From positions 4,092,001 to 4,156,000 of the forward strand of contig NZ_AP022614.1 in the NCBI RefSeq assembly GCF_010730575.1: a DNA stretch of 64,000 nt, given 5' to 3'. Numbering within the stretch: position 1 is the first letter of the stretch; the number at the start of each line of letters is the position of its first letter. This document shows positions 36,211 through 45,972 of this stretch, in pieces. The notes below the pieces were generated by a model. That model did not search any database. It was not told the origin of the DNA and worked only from the letters and a program-made list of their open reading frames with translations. Position numbers and translations under genes: made by a program. This stretch comes from Mycobacterium parmense (lineage in GTDB: Bacteria > Actinomycetota > Actinomycetes > Mycobacteriales > Mycobacteriaceae).

Positions 36211-37437
36211 ATGTCGTCGAAGGCGGACACCGGCCTGGCGGCGCGGGCACGGTCAGCGGGGGCCATCGCGGGTCGGCGGCGTGATGCGAGGCCAACGCTG
36301 TCGGTGTTCATCGGCGTGTTGGCCGTCCTGCTCGCGGTCGGGTGGGCCGCAAATCACTTCGCCGCGCTGATGCCAGTGATCGGCGGGTCCCAGCATCTGA
36401 GCGCGGCGACACTGGACGCGGTCTTCGGCATCTACGCGGTGGGTCTGCTGCCCGGGCTTCTTATCGGTGGGCCCGCGTCGGATGCGTTCGGACGTCATAC
36501 CGTCGCGTGGGCAGGTACGGCGACCGTCCTGGCGGGCACAGTGGGGATGCTGGTCTCGCAGCAATCCGGCGTCCTGCTGGCGGGGCGCCTGATCGTCGGA
36601 GCGGGCGTGGGTCTGGCGATGACGTCGTGTACCGCATGGGCCTCCGACCTGCGCGGTCCCGCCGGCGCGGCCACGGCAGGAGCGGTGTTGATTGCAGGTT
36701 TTGCGATCGGACCGTTCGTTGCGGGGGTAGTCGCCTGGGCGGGGCGTTCCGGCGTCCAGATGTCGTTCGCGATCGCCGCCGCCCTTGTCGTGGCGGCGAC
36801 GTCTGTCACGGTCGTGGCCGTGCTCCGATCCGGTTCCGCCACACCGGCGCGGGCCGAGGCCGCAGATTCGTCCGCGCCGGTCCGGCAGGGCGCCGCGTTG
36901 GCGTTGAGTTGGGCGCTGCCCCTGGCGCCGTGGGTATTTGCCTCGGCCACCCTGGCTTTCGTCGCAATCCCCACCCGCATCCACACGGGGCTCCCGGCGC
37001 CCATGGCCGCGGGGGTGGCCGCCCTGGTCGTCAACGGCGCCAGCGGGCTGATCCAGATCGCCGCCCGCGCGCGTGCGTGGGGAGCGCACGCCGGCACCGC
37101 CGGTGCCGCGCTGGCCGCGCTCGGCTATGCCGTGACCGCCCTGGCACCGCCGGCGATCACCCCGCAGTTGGGTCTGCCGCTCTTCCTCGTTCTCGGGTGC
37201 GCGTCCGGGCTGTCGTTGCGCGGAGGCTTGATAGATCTGGAAACTGCTGCACCTCAACATATTCGGGGCACCCTCACGGGCGTGTTCTACGCGATGACCT
37301 ACATCGGCTTCGGCCTGCCGTTGCTGCTGGCCGACCTCGGTTCGCCGGCGCACGCGGCGCCGGTTCTCGGCATCATGGCGGTGCTGGCGTCGGTGACCGC
37401 GGGCAGCCGAGCGGTACGGCTGCGGCGGGACGCCTAG
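36211..37437 (+). CDS. MFS transporter
   Basis: A 408-residue major facilitator with about 12 helices, of the drug/metabolite efflux type. The loop between helices 2 and 3 (GGPASDAFGRHTVAWAG) matches the MFS signature, and LIVGAGVGLAMTSCTAWASD is in helix 4-5. The ATG at 36211 has GGGAGG 9 bases upstream; an earlier ATG at 36145 would add an unlikely extension. It ends tail-to-tail with the next gene, the two stop codons sharing CTAG. Substrate unknown. Confidence 0.85.
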   Translation: MSSKADTGLAARARSAGAIAGRRRDARPTLSVFIGVLAVLLAVGWAANHFAALMPVIGGSQHLSAATLDAVFGIYAVGLLPGLLIGGPASDAFGRHTVAWAGTATVLAGTVGMLVSQQSGVLLAGRLIVGAGVGLAMTSCTAWASDLRGPAGAATAGAVLIAGFAIGPFVAGVVAWAGRSGVQMSFAIAAALVVAATSVTVVAVLRSGSATPARAEAADSSAPVRQGAALALSWALPLAPWVFASATLAFVAIPTRIHTGLPAPMAAGVAALVVNGASGLIQIAARARAWGAHAGTAGAALAALGYAVTALAPPAITPQLGLPLFLVLGCASGLSLRGGLIDLETAAPQHIRGTLTGVFYAMTYIGFGLPLLLADLGSPAHAAPVLGIMAVLASVTAGSRAVRLRRDA

Positions 37438-38087
37438 GCCGCCGCCACCTTGCGTCGTGCGGTGCCGGGCATCGGTACCGGGGTGTCGCCCACGACGCTC
37501 AGCCCCGCGAGACGACGCCAGGATCGGATCGCGTTGCGGGTGACCTCGACAATCCTGGTGGCTCCGTTGTCCCCGTTGGCCATCCGGTGGGCCCGCAGAG
37601 CGTTGCCGGTGACGGCGTCGAGGGTGTCCCAGTCGTCGTTCTCGACGAGCGTGGTCGACTGGTAAGCCGCCCGGACAGCGTACTTCTCGGCGCCCGCCAG
37701 TGTCTTGATCACTTCGCGGGCGGCTCGCGCGGCACTGTCCCACGCGGCTATGGACGGCGCGTCTCCCGGGGACAGCGTGCGATGAAGCTCGGCGATATCG
37801 GTGATCGCCTGCGCTGCGGCGCCCCGCGCGTACCCGATGACGCCCCACGGGGGGCTGGTCAACAGTTTGGCGACCCACGTGTGCACGACGGTGTCGGGGA
37901 CGTCGGCAGTTCCGACCGTCAGCCAACCCAACTCCAGCACCAGGAGGCTGTCGGCCGGAGAGAGGTAACCGTCGGGCCCGGCCAGCGAGTCGTTGCACAG
38001 CTGGACGAACGCGGCCAGCGGGCGCGACGAAGTCGACGGGAAGTCGGTGATCTGCTCGTCTCCGTTGATGTAGGAGATCGCGTTCAT
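37434..38087 (-). CDS. Conserved hypothetical protein
   Basis: A 217-residue soluble, mostly helical protein that I do not recognise. No signal peptide, membrane segment or catalytic motif is evident. The C-terminus is basic (RRKVAAA). ATG 38087 with AAGGGA 6 bases upstream is preferred; an in-frame start at 38165 is possible. Its stop codon shares CTAG with the convergent MFS gene. The base composition and codon pattern match neighbouring genes. Confidence 0.65.
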   Translation of the reverse strand: MNAISYINGDEQITDFPSTSSRPLAAFVQLCNDSLAGPDGYLSPADSLLVLELGWLTVGTADVPDTVVHTWVAKLLTSPPWGVIGYARGAAAQAITDIAELHRTLSPGDAPSIAAWDSAARAAREVIKTLAGAEKYAVRAAYQSTTLVENDDWDTLDAVTGNALRAHRMANGDNGATRIVEVTRNAIRSWRRLAGLSVVGDTPVPMPGTARRKVAAA

Positions 38088-38370
38088 GGCGCATCCCTTG
38101 CCTGATCCCGGCTGGTGAGATCCCCTTGCGAGCCTCAGCGGGTGGGTGATGCGGTCGAGGTCCATGTCGATTGCTCCCTGCGGGCTGTCGCGCCTTCGGT
38201 GACCAGGCTAGCGGCGATGCGGCGGAGCCGCTCACGCCCTGAAAGGGCATCGTATGGCGGTCCCGGTCGACACGCGAGGCGACACGAGGGGCGGTGAGCC
38301 GGCAACCCTTCGGCATGGCGACCATCGTGCTGCGCGACGCCGGCGCGTCGGCGTCTTGGCCGGTTACCCC

Positions 38371-39408
38371 CTAGAGCAGGCCCCGCAAGGTCTCGATCAG
38401 CTTGACCCGCTCGGCTGGTGTGCCCGCGATGGGTGCGACGTTGAGCGTGGTCACCCCGGATTCGCGGAACGCCGCCAGGCGTTCCCTGACGAACTCGCGG
38501 GTGCCGATCAAGTTCACGTCGCGCACCAGGTCGTCGGGTACGACCTTGGCGGCGCCGTCCTTGTCGCCGGCCAGGTAGAGCTCCTGGATCCGGTCGGCCT
38601 GGGGGCCGTAGCCGTACTTGGTGGCCAGGGCGTGGTAGAAGTTCTTGCCCTTGGCGCCCATGCCGCCGATGTAGAGGGCCAGATGCGGTTTGACGGAATC
38701 TCGCAACTGCTCCACGTTTTCGCCGATCGCCAGCACCGGGCCGGCGTAGATGTCGAGCTCACCGAGAGCCGCGTCCCGCTTCGCCCGACCGTCGGCCAGC
38801 GCCTTGCCCCAGACGTCCTGCGCCTTCTCGGGGAGGAAGAAGATCGGTTGCCACCCCTCGGCGATCTCGGCTGCCAGCTCGACATTCTTGGGGCCCAGCG
38901 CGGCCACCAGGATCGGGATGCGTTCCCGGACCGGCTTATTGATGAGTTTGAGCGGCTTGCCGAGGCCGGTGCCCTGCCCTTCGGGCAGGGGGATCGTGTA
39001 GTACCTGCCTTGGTGCTTGAGGGTCTCGCGGCGCCACACCTGACGACAGATGTCGATGACTTCGCGGGTCCGGCCGATCGGGGCGTCGTAGGGCACGCCG
39101 TGGAATCCCTCGATGACCTGCGGACCGGAGGCGCCCAAGCCGAGGGTGAACCGGCCGTCGGAGACGTAGTCCAGGCCCGCGGCGGTCATCGCGGTCAGGG
39201 TGGGAGTTCGGGTGTAGAGCTGAAGAATTCCGGAAGCCAGCCCCACCCGTTGTGTGCTGGCGGCCAGATAACCCAGCGCGCTCACCGCGTCGAAGGAATA
39301 CGCCTCCGGGACGAAGACGATGTCCAACCCGGCGCGCTCGAGGTCGGCCACCTCGGCGGCCACGTCCTTGAAGCCGCCTGCGTAATTGATCCCCAACCCG
39401 ATCCTCAT
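38371..39408 (-). CDS. LLM-class (luciferase-like) F420-dependent oxidoreductase
   Basis: A 345-residue TIM-barrel flavin/F420 oxidoreductase of the luciferase-like family. The N-terminus MRIGLGINYAGGFKD, FVPEAYSFDAVSALGYLAA, and GRFTLGLGASGPQVIEGFHG are typical of mycobacterial F420-dependent members (similar to Rv3520c). It lies 7 bases after a SnoaL-like gene in the same operon, next to a divergent PadR regulator. It likely reduces or oxidises a small organic substrate; the cofactor is inferred from the family. Confidence 0.9.
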   Translation of the reverse strand: MRIGLGINYAGGFKDVAAEVADLERAGLDIVFVPEAYSFDAVSALGYLAASTQRVGLASGILQLYTRTPTLTAMTAAGLDYVSDGRFTLGLGASGPQVIEGFHGVPYDAPIGRTREVIDICRQVWRRETLKHQGRYYTIPLPEGQGTGLGKPLKLINKPVRERIPILVAALGPKNVELAAEIAEGWQPIFFLPEKAQDVWGKALADGRAKRDAALGELDIYAGPVLAIGENVEQLRDSVKPHLALYIGGMGAKGKNFYHALATKYGYGPQADRIQELYLAGDKDGAAKVVPDDLVRDVNLIGTREFVRERLAAFRESGVTTLNVAPIAGTPAERVKLIETLRGLL

Positions 39409-39415
39409 GCTCTGC

Positions 39416-39844
39416 CTATCCTCGCGCCGTCGCGAATTGATCGGCCAGTTCGGCCGCTTCCCGCTGGATTCGGTCGAACTGCGCGCCCATCGCCTCGGAC
39501 AACGCCCTGGCGCCCGACAACGGGCGCACCATCACCATGAAGTCGTCGATGAGGCCGTCGTCGTTGAAGTGCAGGAAGTCGCACCCGGTGATTTTCACGC
39601 CAGGCACTCCGGCCAAACCGGTCTCGAACACGAGCGCGTGGTCGCGGCCCGCGTCATCGTGGATCTCCCGGACGTAGCGGAAGTCTTCGAAGACCCTCAA
39701 CACGCCGCGCAGGATGGCCGCGGTGAGCGGCTTTCCGACGTAGGGCTTGAACGCCACCGGGCTGGTGAATGTCACGGTGTCGGCCAGCATCGCCTGGATG
39801 GCCCCCTCGTCGCGCTCTTCGACTGCCTTGCGGAAGGGATGCAT
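39416..39844 (-). CDS. SnoaL/NTF2-like domain protein
   Basis: A 142-residue single-domain protein of the SnoaL-like (NTF2 cone fold) family. MHPFRKAVEERDEGAIQAML followed by VTFTSPVAFKP and GLIDDFMVMVRPL are typical. Members are small isomerases, hydrolases or binding proteins. It heads an operon with the LLM oxidoreductase (7-base gap) and is divergent from padR. The substrate is unknown. Confidence 0.82.
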   Translation of the reverse strand: MHPFRKAVEERDEGAIQAMLADTVTFTSPVAFKPYVGKPLTAAILRGVLRVFEDFRYVREIHDDAGRDHALVFETGLAGVPGVKITGCDFLHFNDDGLIDDFMVMVRPLSGARALSEAMGAQFDRIQREAAELADQFATARG

Positions 39845-39918
39845 CGGGAACCTCGCCGTGGTCGTTTGGTTGAGTGGGACTGACGCTAGATGCTCCGCCG
39901 CGAAAAGTCTACTGCGCG

Positions 39919-39937
39919 ATTAATCACTTTGTTTAAT
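39919..39937. promoter_or_regulatory. AT-rich inverted repeat, probable PadR operator
   Basis: ATTAA (39919-39923) and TTAAT (39933-39937) form an inverted repeat with a 9-base spacer in an AT-rich patch between the divergent SnoaL/LLM operon and padR. PadR proteins typically bind such AT-rich dyads near their own promoters. Confidence 0.5.
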
Positions 39938-39962
39938 AGTCACTGGGTTGTACCCTAGGCCG

Positions 39963-40526
39963 ATGTCCCTGCGCGACGCGGTGCTGGCCGCGCTTCTCGA
40001 GGGTGAATCGTCGGGATACGACCTCGCCAAAGGCTTCGACGCCTCGGTCGCGAACTTCTGGATGGCCACCCCCCAACAGCTCTATCGCGAACTGGACCGG
40101 CTCGCCGAGCAAGGCCTCATCGAGGCCCGCGTCGTCCAGCAGGGCCGGCGGCCGAACAAACGCATGTTCTCGCTCACCGAGGCGGGTCGCGACGCGATCC
40201 GGCACTACACCACCACGGCCCCGCGGCCCTCGGCCATCCGCGACGAACTGATGGTCAAAGTGCAGGCGGCCGACGCCGGCGACGCGCGCGCAGTCCGCGA
40301 CTTCATCGCCGAGCGGCTGCAGTGGGCGACCGCGAAACTGCAACGCTATCAACGGTTGCGAGCGCGGCTGCTCGAGGGCCGCGACGAGGAGGACTACCTC
40401 GCCCATGCCGAACGAGTGGGCCCATACCTGACGCTGATGCGCGGAATCTCGTTCGAAGAGGAGAACATTCGGTGGGCCGAGCGCGCACTCACCGTCCTCG
40501 AACGGCGCCTGCCGGCCCAGGCGTGA
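39963..40526 (+). CDS. PadR-family transcriptional regulator
   Basis: A 187-residue PadR regulator. The winged helix is MSLRDAVLAALLEGESSGYD to QLYRELDRLAEQGLIEARVV, with the wing around GRRPNKRMFSLTEAG. A C-terminal coiled helical domain (about 100-180) provides dimerisation (Vir-like PadR_C). The ATG at 39963 starts exactly at the family N-terminus; an upstream in-frame codon at 39948 is less likely. It is divergent from the SnoaL/LLM operon and converges on the decarboxylase gene. Confidence 0.9.
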   Translation: MSLRDAVLAALLEGESSGYDLAKGFDASVANFWMATPQQLYRELDRLAEQGLIEARVVQQGRRPNKRMFSLTEAGRDAIRHYTTTAPRPSAIRDELMVKVQAADAGDARAVRDFIAERLQWATAKLQRYQRLRARLLEGRDEEDYLAHAERVGPYLTLMRGISFEEENIRWAERALTVLERRLPAQA

Positions 40527-40542
40527 GCGCGTGCGGCCCCGC

Positions 40543-43464
40543 CTAAGAAGTCGGGGTGTGCACCGCGTCGCCCGGAAACTGCCGGCCGAGCAGCTCGTCA
40601 TGGCCGATCTCGGGGACGGTCTGGTCGCCGTTCGATCCACGCTTGCCCGGCTTCTTCTTCGACGGCTTCTCCGCTGCCGACTCGGACGGGTGCTCGGCCG
40701 AGCGGTGACCGTTGGACGGCCGACCAGCAGAAGCACTGGCCATGTCGATGGCCTTCTCGGTGTACACGCGATAGCCGAAATCCGGCAGGTAGCCGTGGAT
40801 CTCGGGAGTGTCGAGGTCCCGCATGAACTGCAGGATCTCGCGGCTGACCACCTGGCCCGGCACCAGGACCGGAAATCCCGGCGGGTACGGCGTGACGTAG
40901 GTGGCCGAGACCACGTCTATTCCGGCGTCCAACTTCTCGTCGATCTGCTCGCCCGTCAGGTACTCGCAGTTGGCATCGTCGTAGGACAGGTAGAAGCTTT
41001 TGCGAACGTCCCCTTCGGGCGTCGGCTCGCTGCCGCTGTGATCCATGAACGCGGGATGGAAGCCGCTGAAGTCGGGCAGCGGCAACGGCATTCCGGTGAG
41101 CCGATAGACGGCCCGCTCGAAATGCTCACGCTCACCGAGGCTCATCTCCGAGATCTCCTGGTCGAGCTCACGGGCGATATTGACCAGGACTTCCACCAGG
41201 AAAGCGACCGAGCTGCGCGTGGTGCCGATGTTCGTCATGAACAGCACGCTGTTGCGCGACGTCTTGTTGATCTGGATTCCGTAGCGGTCCATCAGCTGTT
41301 GACGTTTGAACGTGTCACCGTTGTAGCCGGTTTGGCCGATGTAGAGCGTGATACGCGAGGGATCCAGCACGAACTCGTCCTGCTCCCAGGCCGCCATCAT
41401 GTTGCGCAGGCCGGATCGCAGGGGCTGGGCGATGGCCGACGGCCGGAAGTCCTCCGGGATCAGATCGGACGTGCGCAGGCACCTCATGTATTTGCTGAGC
41501 AGCGGATGGTTGTCGATGGCGTCCCGCAGCTGCATCGCGTTCTCGATCTGGCGCTGCACCAACTCGACACCTTCCAGCGCGACCTGCCGGCGACCCAAGT
41601 CCAACGACGCGAGGATCTGGTAGTTCGGCGAAGTCGAGGTGTGGGCCATGTAGGCCTCGTGGAAGGCCACGGCGACCTTCTGGTCGAAATCCTGGTCATA
41701 GACATGGATCATCGATCCCTGCCGCAGCGCTGTCAGCGTCTTATGGGTCGACTGGGTGGCGTACACGCGCACGCGTGCCCTGGCGGGGTCGGGGATCAGG
41801 CGCCGCTCCAAGAGCTCGTCGTCGCTGGGCGTTCTGGCATTGTCGGCAGCAAGCTGCTCTTCGTAACGGCGCATGAGCGCGGGGTCTTGCAGGCGCTCAC
41901 GCAACGCCGCCGCGGACGCCATCGCTGTGCGGCTGCGGTAGACCGGGTGAAAGCGCGCGAACGCGAACCACGCCTCGTCCCAGAGGAATACCAGGTCGGG
42001 TTTGATGGCAAGGCACTCTTCCATGACGCGCTGGACGTCATAGACGATCCCGTCGAAGGTGCAGTTGGTCAGCGACATCATCTTGACGCGGTCGAGCTTA
42101 CCGGCGCGCTTGAGCGCCAACAGTTTCGACTTGATCTCGCGCAACGGCACCGCGCCGTACATCGAGTAGTCGTTGAGCGGATATGCCTCGAGGTAGACGA
42201 CATTCGCGCCGGCCATCATCATTCCGTAGTGATGCGACTGATGACAGTTGCGGTCCAGCAGCACGATATCGCCGGGTGCCACCAAGGCCTGGGTGACGAC
42301 CTTGTTGGCCGTCGACGTTCCGTTGGTGACGAAGTAGGTGTGCCGCGACCCGTATGCCTGCGATGCGAGCTGTTGTGACTCCCGCAGCGGCCCGGTGGGC
42401 TCCAGCAGGGAGTCGAGCCCGCCGCACGTCGCCGACGTCTCGGCCATGAACACGTCCAGGCCGTAGAAGCCGACCATGTCCTTGATCCAGTGCGAGTTGA
42501 CGATCGACTTGCCTTGCGAAATCGGCAGGGCGTGAAAGACACCCGTGGGCCGGTGACTGTACTGCTTCAATGCGCTGAAGAACGGGGTGCGGTACCGCGC
42601 GGCGACCCCCTGCAGGATCGACAGGTGTAACTCGAGCATGCCCTCCCGCGCATGGAAGACCCTGCGGAAGTACTGGCCGAGGCGACCCGCGATGTCCTCC
42701 ACCTCGATCTCGGTCATCATGTACAGGTCGAGCTCGGGCCGCAGTTTGGCGAGGGACACCGCGAGGATCTGCGCGCGCTCCTCGGGTGACTGGTGATCGT
42801 TGAGCTCGTGCTGCACGTCGCTGTCGACGAACTCCGACAGCGCCGACAGGTCCCGGGCCGACTGGTGGGAGAAGCGCCGCCGGATCACCACCGCCTGCAG
42901 GTTGACGTTGAGCCGCGCCGCGATCAGCGCCTCGTCCCCGCTGGACACCACCACCAGCTCGTAGACGAACTCGTCGTCGGGGCGCCGCCACTTGCGAACC
43001 TCGTTGCGCAGCGCCCGTTCCTGGTCTTCGGTCATCTTCTCGACGACGAGCACCTCGAAGTAGGGACGGTCGCGCTGGGCGGCCGGCTGGTGTTCGAGGA
43101 GCTGCCGCGGATCGGCCGGGAACATGTCGAGCTCGTCGGCACCGGCGTTGTCGACGTCTCCGGAACGGTACGACTCCGTGGTCAAGGCGCGGTTCACCTG
43201 CACCACCGCCTGGGAGAACTTGTCGTAATTGCCGGCCGCGAACAGGCGCTGGATCCGGGCGAACTGCGGCGAGCCGGGATAAGCCCAGTAGGGCTCCAGC
43301 GAACTGAGGCGAGTCAAGAGTTCCTGGCAGTTCGCCAGATACTTCTCCTTGCGCGCCCCCTCGGTGGTCGGGCGCGTCAGCCGATCGGCGGCTTCCTCGA
43401 GGCGGCACCAGGAGTCGCTGCGGACCTGCCACAGGCTGTTGTATGCGCGCAGGTGTTCGGTCAT
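40543..43464 (-). CDS. adi: Large Orn/Lys/Arg decarboxylase-family PLP enzyme
   Basis: A 973-residue fold-type I PLP enzyme, similar in size and layout to M. tuberculosis Rv2531c (annotated Adi). A long N-terminal region with a response-regulator-like part (VLVVEKMTEDQERALRNEVR) precedes the PLP domain (about 330-750). The internal aldimine lysine is in TQSTHKTLTALRQGSMI, and DLVFLWDEAWFAF binds the pyridine nitrogen. The C-terminus ends in a low-complexity basic tail (PSKKKPGKRGSNG). AAAGGGG precedes ATG 43464. It would decarboxylate a basic amino acid; which one is not evident. Confidence 0.9.
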   Translation of the reverse strand: MTEHLRAYNSLWQVRSDSWCRLEEAADRLTRPTTEGARKEKYLANCQELLTRLSSLEPYWAYPGSPQFARIQRLFAAGNYDKFSQAVVQVNRALTTESYRSGDVDNAGADELDMFPADPRQLLEHQPAAQRDRPYFEVLVVEKMTEDQERALRNEVRKWRRPDDEFVYELVVVSSGDEALIAARLNVNLQAVVIRRRFSHQSARDLSALSEFVDSDVQHELNDHQSPEERAQILAVSLAKLRPELDLYMMTEIEVEDIAGRLGQYFRRVFHAREGMLELHLSILQGVAARYRTPFFSALKQYSHRPTGVFHALPISQGKSIVNSHWIKDMVGFYGLDVFMAETSATCGGLDSLLEPTGPLRESQQLASQAYGSRHTYFVTNGTSTANKVVTQALVAPGDIVLLDRNCHQSHHYGMMMAGANVVYLEAYPLNDYSMYGAVPLREIKSKLLALKRAGKLDRVKMMSLTNCTFDGIVYDVQRVMEECLAIKPDLVFLWDEAWFAFARFHPVYRSRTAMASAAALRERLQDPALMRRYEEQLAADNARTPSDDELLERRLIPDPARARVRVYATQSTHKTLTALRQGSMIHVYDQDFDQKVAVAFHEAYMAHTSTSPNYQILASLDLGRRQVALEGVELVQRQIENAMQLRDAIDNHPLLSKYMRCLRTSDLIPEDFRPSAIAQPLRSGLRNMMAAWEQDEFVLDPSRITLYIGQTGYNGDTFKRQQLMDRYGIQINKTSRNSVLFMTNIGTTRSSVAFLVEVLVNIARELDQEISEMSLGEREHFERAVYRLTGMPLPLPDFSGFHPAFMDHSGSEPTPEGDVRKSFYLSYDDANCEYLTGEQIDEKLDAGIDVVSATYVTPYPPGFPVLVPGQVVSREILQFMRDLDTPEIHGYLPDFGYRVYTEKAIDMASASAGRPSNGHRSAEHPSESAAEKPSKKKPGKRGSNGDQTVPEIGHDELLGRQFPGDAVHTPTS

Positions 43465-43637
43465 GGCCGCCCCTTTCTGGGCTTGCGGCGACTCCCGTCG
43501 GGAGCGTCGGTCAAGGGTTGCAGAACCAGCCCGCCCGCTGGTGTCCAGAAGACAAACAATGCGCGTCCGCAAGGTGACCGCGTGGACGGACGGCGGTGGC
43601 TGTGCGCGCGCCGAATCTCGCCCGGCGCGGCCGGCCC

Positions 43638-44720
43638 TCACACCGCGGTGGTCGGCTCGATCCCCAGAAGCAGTGCGAGTTGCGCCGCGGAGTGTGCGCC
43701 CGGCCCGGTGTTGTCCCGCACCGCGGTGCGGGCCGCGCGCGCCAAGGCCGCGTTGAGCGGTGCGGTGATGCCGGTGCGGTGCGCGATCCGGACGATCTCC
43801 CCGTTGAGGAAGTCGGTCTCCACGTCACCGGTTCGCCGGCTCAGGGACTGCCACGTGGAGTTGCCCGAGCCGGCGCTTGATCCGGGGACCGGGCGGATCA
43901 CCGGTCCGTCGGCCGCACGCTCGGCGTTGGACGCCTCGAACGACACGAACTCGATTTCCGCGTGGCGCAGCACCGTTTCGCCCTCGCTGCGCAGGGCGGC
44001 CACGATCCCGGTCGCGTCGGTCCCGGGCGCGCACAGCGCACCCACCGCGTTGCCGAGGTTGCTCAACAGCTTGTTGTACTTCCACGGCGCGACGTCATCG
44101 GGAACGCGCACCACGATGCCCGCCGCCGTCCACTGCTCTGCGAGACCCCGCAGCAGTTGGGCGTCGCCGACGGTGCCGCGGGTCGCGGGCCATCGCGCGA
44201 CGTGGAACTGACCGACAACGGGCCACGAACGGACGATCACTTCGCCGGGCTCCAGGTGCACGGCGGGTAGCCAGACGCACACCCCGAAGACCCGCCGGAA
44301 GTAGCGCAGCGCTTTCTCCTCGGCGGCAACGCCGTTGAGCGCGGTCATCGCCGGCAGCACGTCGCCCGCCGTCCCCACGACTCCCCGCGGGCCATGAACC
44401 GGCTGGTCCACCCATTCCTCCAGCGCGGCGTCGAGTTGCTGCGTCTTGGTCGTGAAGACCAGCACGTCACGGTCGGTCAACCGCACCTCTTCGGGGCTTG
44501 CCGCCGCGGAGACCGGGGTTCGCAAGGCGCCGTCGGGCGTTCTGAGCGTTATGCCCCGGGCCGCCAGGACCTCGGCGTGCCGGCCCCGGGCCACCAGCAC
44601 CGCGGGCAATCCGGCTCGGGTCAGCACTGCCCCGACGGTGCCGCCGATGGCACCCGCGCCGACGATCACGCATCGATGGTCGTCTCGAGTCGACAATTGC
44701 CGCGCCTCCCCTTCGGTCAC
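43638..44720 (-). CDS. Ketopantoate reductase-family (ApbA/PanE-like) oxidoreductase
   Basis: A 360-residue NADP-dependent 2-dehydropantoate 2-reductase-like protein. The Rossmann motif is CVIVGAGAIGGTVGAVLTRA, and WKYNKLLSNLGNAVGALC carries the conserved lysine and asparagine of the family. The C-terminal helical domain has NGEIVRIAHRTGITAPLNAA. It may act on a substrate other than ketopantoate. The start is uncertain: GTG 44720, GTG 44729, or TTG 44696 (which has GGGGAGG 8 bases upstream). Divergent from an amidohydrolase gene. Confidence 0.83.
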   Translation of the reverse strand: MTEGEARQLSTRDDHRCVIVGAGAIGGTVGAVLTRAGLPAVLVARGRHAEVLAARGITLRTPDGALRTPVSAAASPEEVRLTDRDVLVFTTKTQQLDAALEEWVDQPVHGPRGVVGTAGDVLPAMTALNGVAAEEKALRYFRRVFGVCVWLPAVHLEPGEVIVRSWPVVGQFHVARWPATRGTVGDAQLLRGLAEQWTAAGIVVRVPDDVAPWKYNKLLSNLGNAVGALCAPGTDATGIVAALRSEGETVLRHAEIEFVSFEASNAERAADGPVIRPVPGSSAGSGNSTWQSLSRRTGDVETDFLNGEIVRIAHRTGITAPLNAALARAARTAVRDNTGPGAHSAAQLALLLGIEPTTAV

Positions 44721-44867
44721 CAACCTCACCCGCCGCCACCGCCAAGTCTGCGTCCTTCGGCCGCCCGGCGCCGGATGTCCCGGTGTGTTCGCCCACGGGA
44801 TAATGAGCGTGCGACTCGGATCCCCGGGCAGCGGCGGCCATCGCGAGGGCGGGTGCGGACGAGCGTC

Positions 44868-45911
44868 ATGAAGGTCATCGGTTTCGAAGAGCACTACCGG
44901 CTTCCGGCGATGGTGGAGGAACACCGAAAGGAAGGGCTCACGTCGGACGCCGACCTGCTCAGGCATGCGGTTTACGGCGCGGCGGGCCCGGACGGGGAGT
45001 GGCCGCCCGGCATCAACGACCTCGGTGCGGGCCGGATCGCCGCGATGGACGCCGCGGGCATCGACGTCCAGATCCTCTCGCATTCCGTCCCCGGCCCCGA
45101 GACCCTCGAGCCCTCGGTGGCGGTGGAGTTGGCGGGGTCCGCCAATGACGCGGTGGCGGCTGCCGTCGCCAACTACCCGGAACGTTTTCGCGGATTCGCC
45201 ACACTGCCGATGCGCGACCCGGCGGCGGCCGCGGCCGAGCTCGAACGCACCGTCCGCGAGCTGGGCTTCGTCGGCGCCCTGATCAACGGTCATGTCAACG
45301 GGCGCTACCTGGACGACCCGTTCTTCTGGCCGGTGTTCGAATCGGCCCAATCCCTTGACGTGCCGGTCTATCTGCATCCGACCGTGCCGCCGCGGCCGGT
45401 GATCGACGCGTACTACACCGGTTTCGATCCGCTCGTCTCGGCCAGGCTGGCGACCGTCGGGGTTGGCTGGCATGTCGACCTCGGCGTCCACTGCCTCCGG
45501 CTGATCCTCGGCGGGGTGTTCGACCGGTTTCCCTCCCTGCAGGTCATCGTCGGCCATCAGTTCGAGGCGCTGGCCTGGATAGGCTGGCGTGCGGACTACA
45601 CGTTCCCTGCCACGGAGAGCGGGCTCAAACGCACCGTCAAGGAGTACCTGCGCGAGAACTTCTACGGCGGGATCCTGGCCGGCGACTTCTTCAGCCAGGA
45701 TCCGGGCGCGACGGATCCCACCTGGAGCCTGTCCTTCAACGCCTACCTGGCCATGGTCAACGTCATCGGAATCGACCGCGTCGTCTTCACCGCCGACTAC
45801 CCGTACGGCAACCTCGAGGCCTGCCGGCGATTCCTCGATCAGATGCCCCTCAACCCGGACGACAAAGCGAAGATCGCCCACCGCAACGCCGAACGGCTGC
45901 TCAAATTGTGA
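44868..45911 (+). CDS. Amidohydrolase family 2 (decarboxylase-like) protein
   Basis: A 347-residue ACMSD/gamma-resorcylate-decarboxylase-type amidohydrolase. The first metal motif is GFEEHYRLP (ExH, as in gamma-resorcylate decarboxylases). Others are VPVYLHPTVPPRP, VIVGHQFEALAW and VVFTADYPYGNLEACRRFL with a catalytic aspartate region. Such enzymes decarboxylate or hydrolyse aromatic acids. ATG 44868 begins the family N-terminus. It is divergent from the ketopantoate-reductase-like gene. The substrate is unknown. Confidence 0.87.
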   Translation: MKVIGFEEHYRLPAMVEEHRKEGLTSDADLLRHAVYGAAGPDGEWPPGINDLGAGRIAAMDAAGIDVQILSHSVPGPETLEPSVAVELAGSANDAVAAAVANYPERFRGFATLPMRDPAAAAAELERTVRELGFVGALINGHVNGRYLDDPFFWPVFESAQSLDVPVYLHPTVPPRPVIDAYYTGFDPLVSARLATVGVGWHVDLGVHCLRLILGGVFDRFPSLQVIVGHQFEALAWIGWRADYTFPATESGLKRTVKEYLRENFYGGILAGDFFSQDPGATDPTWSLSFNAYLAMVNVIGIDRVVFTADYPYGNLEACRRFLDQMPLNPDDKAKIAHRNAERLLKL

Positions 45912-45972
45912 GCAGCCGTTCCGCTTTCCGGGCCGGATGATGGCGGCCGGCGGCGGATGGTTAACTGCGAAC

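Noticed and set aside
38236..38248. GCCCT-GAA-AGGGC hairpin as terminator
   Set aside because: Stem of only 5 bp, located upstream of, not after, the hypothetical gene; no T-run.
36253..38325. 690-codon minus-strand frame across the MFS gene and the hypothetical gene
   Set aside because: It runs antisense to MFS membrane helices and out of frame with the 217-residue protein; composition is arginine/glycine/glutamine-rich without motifs.
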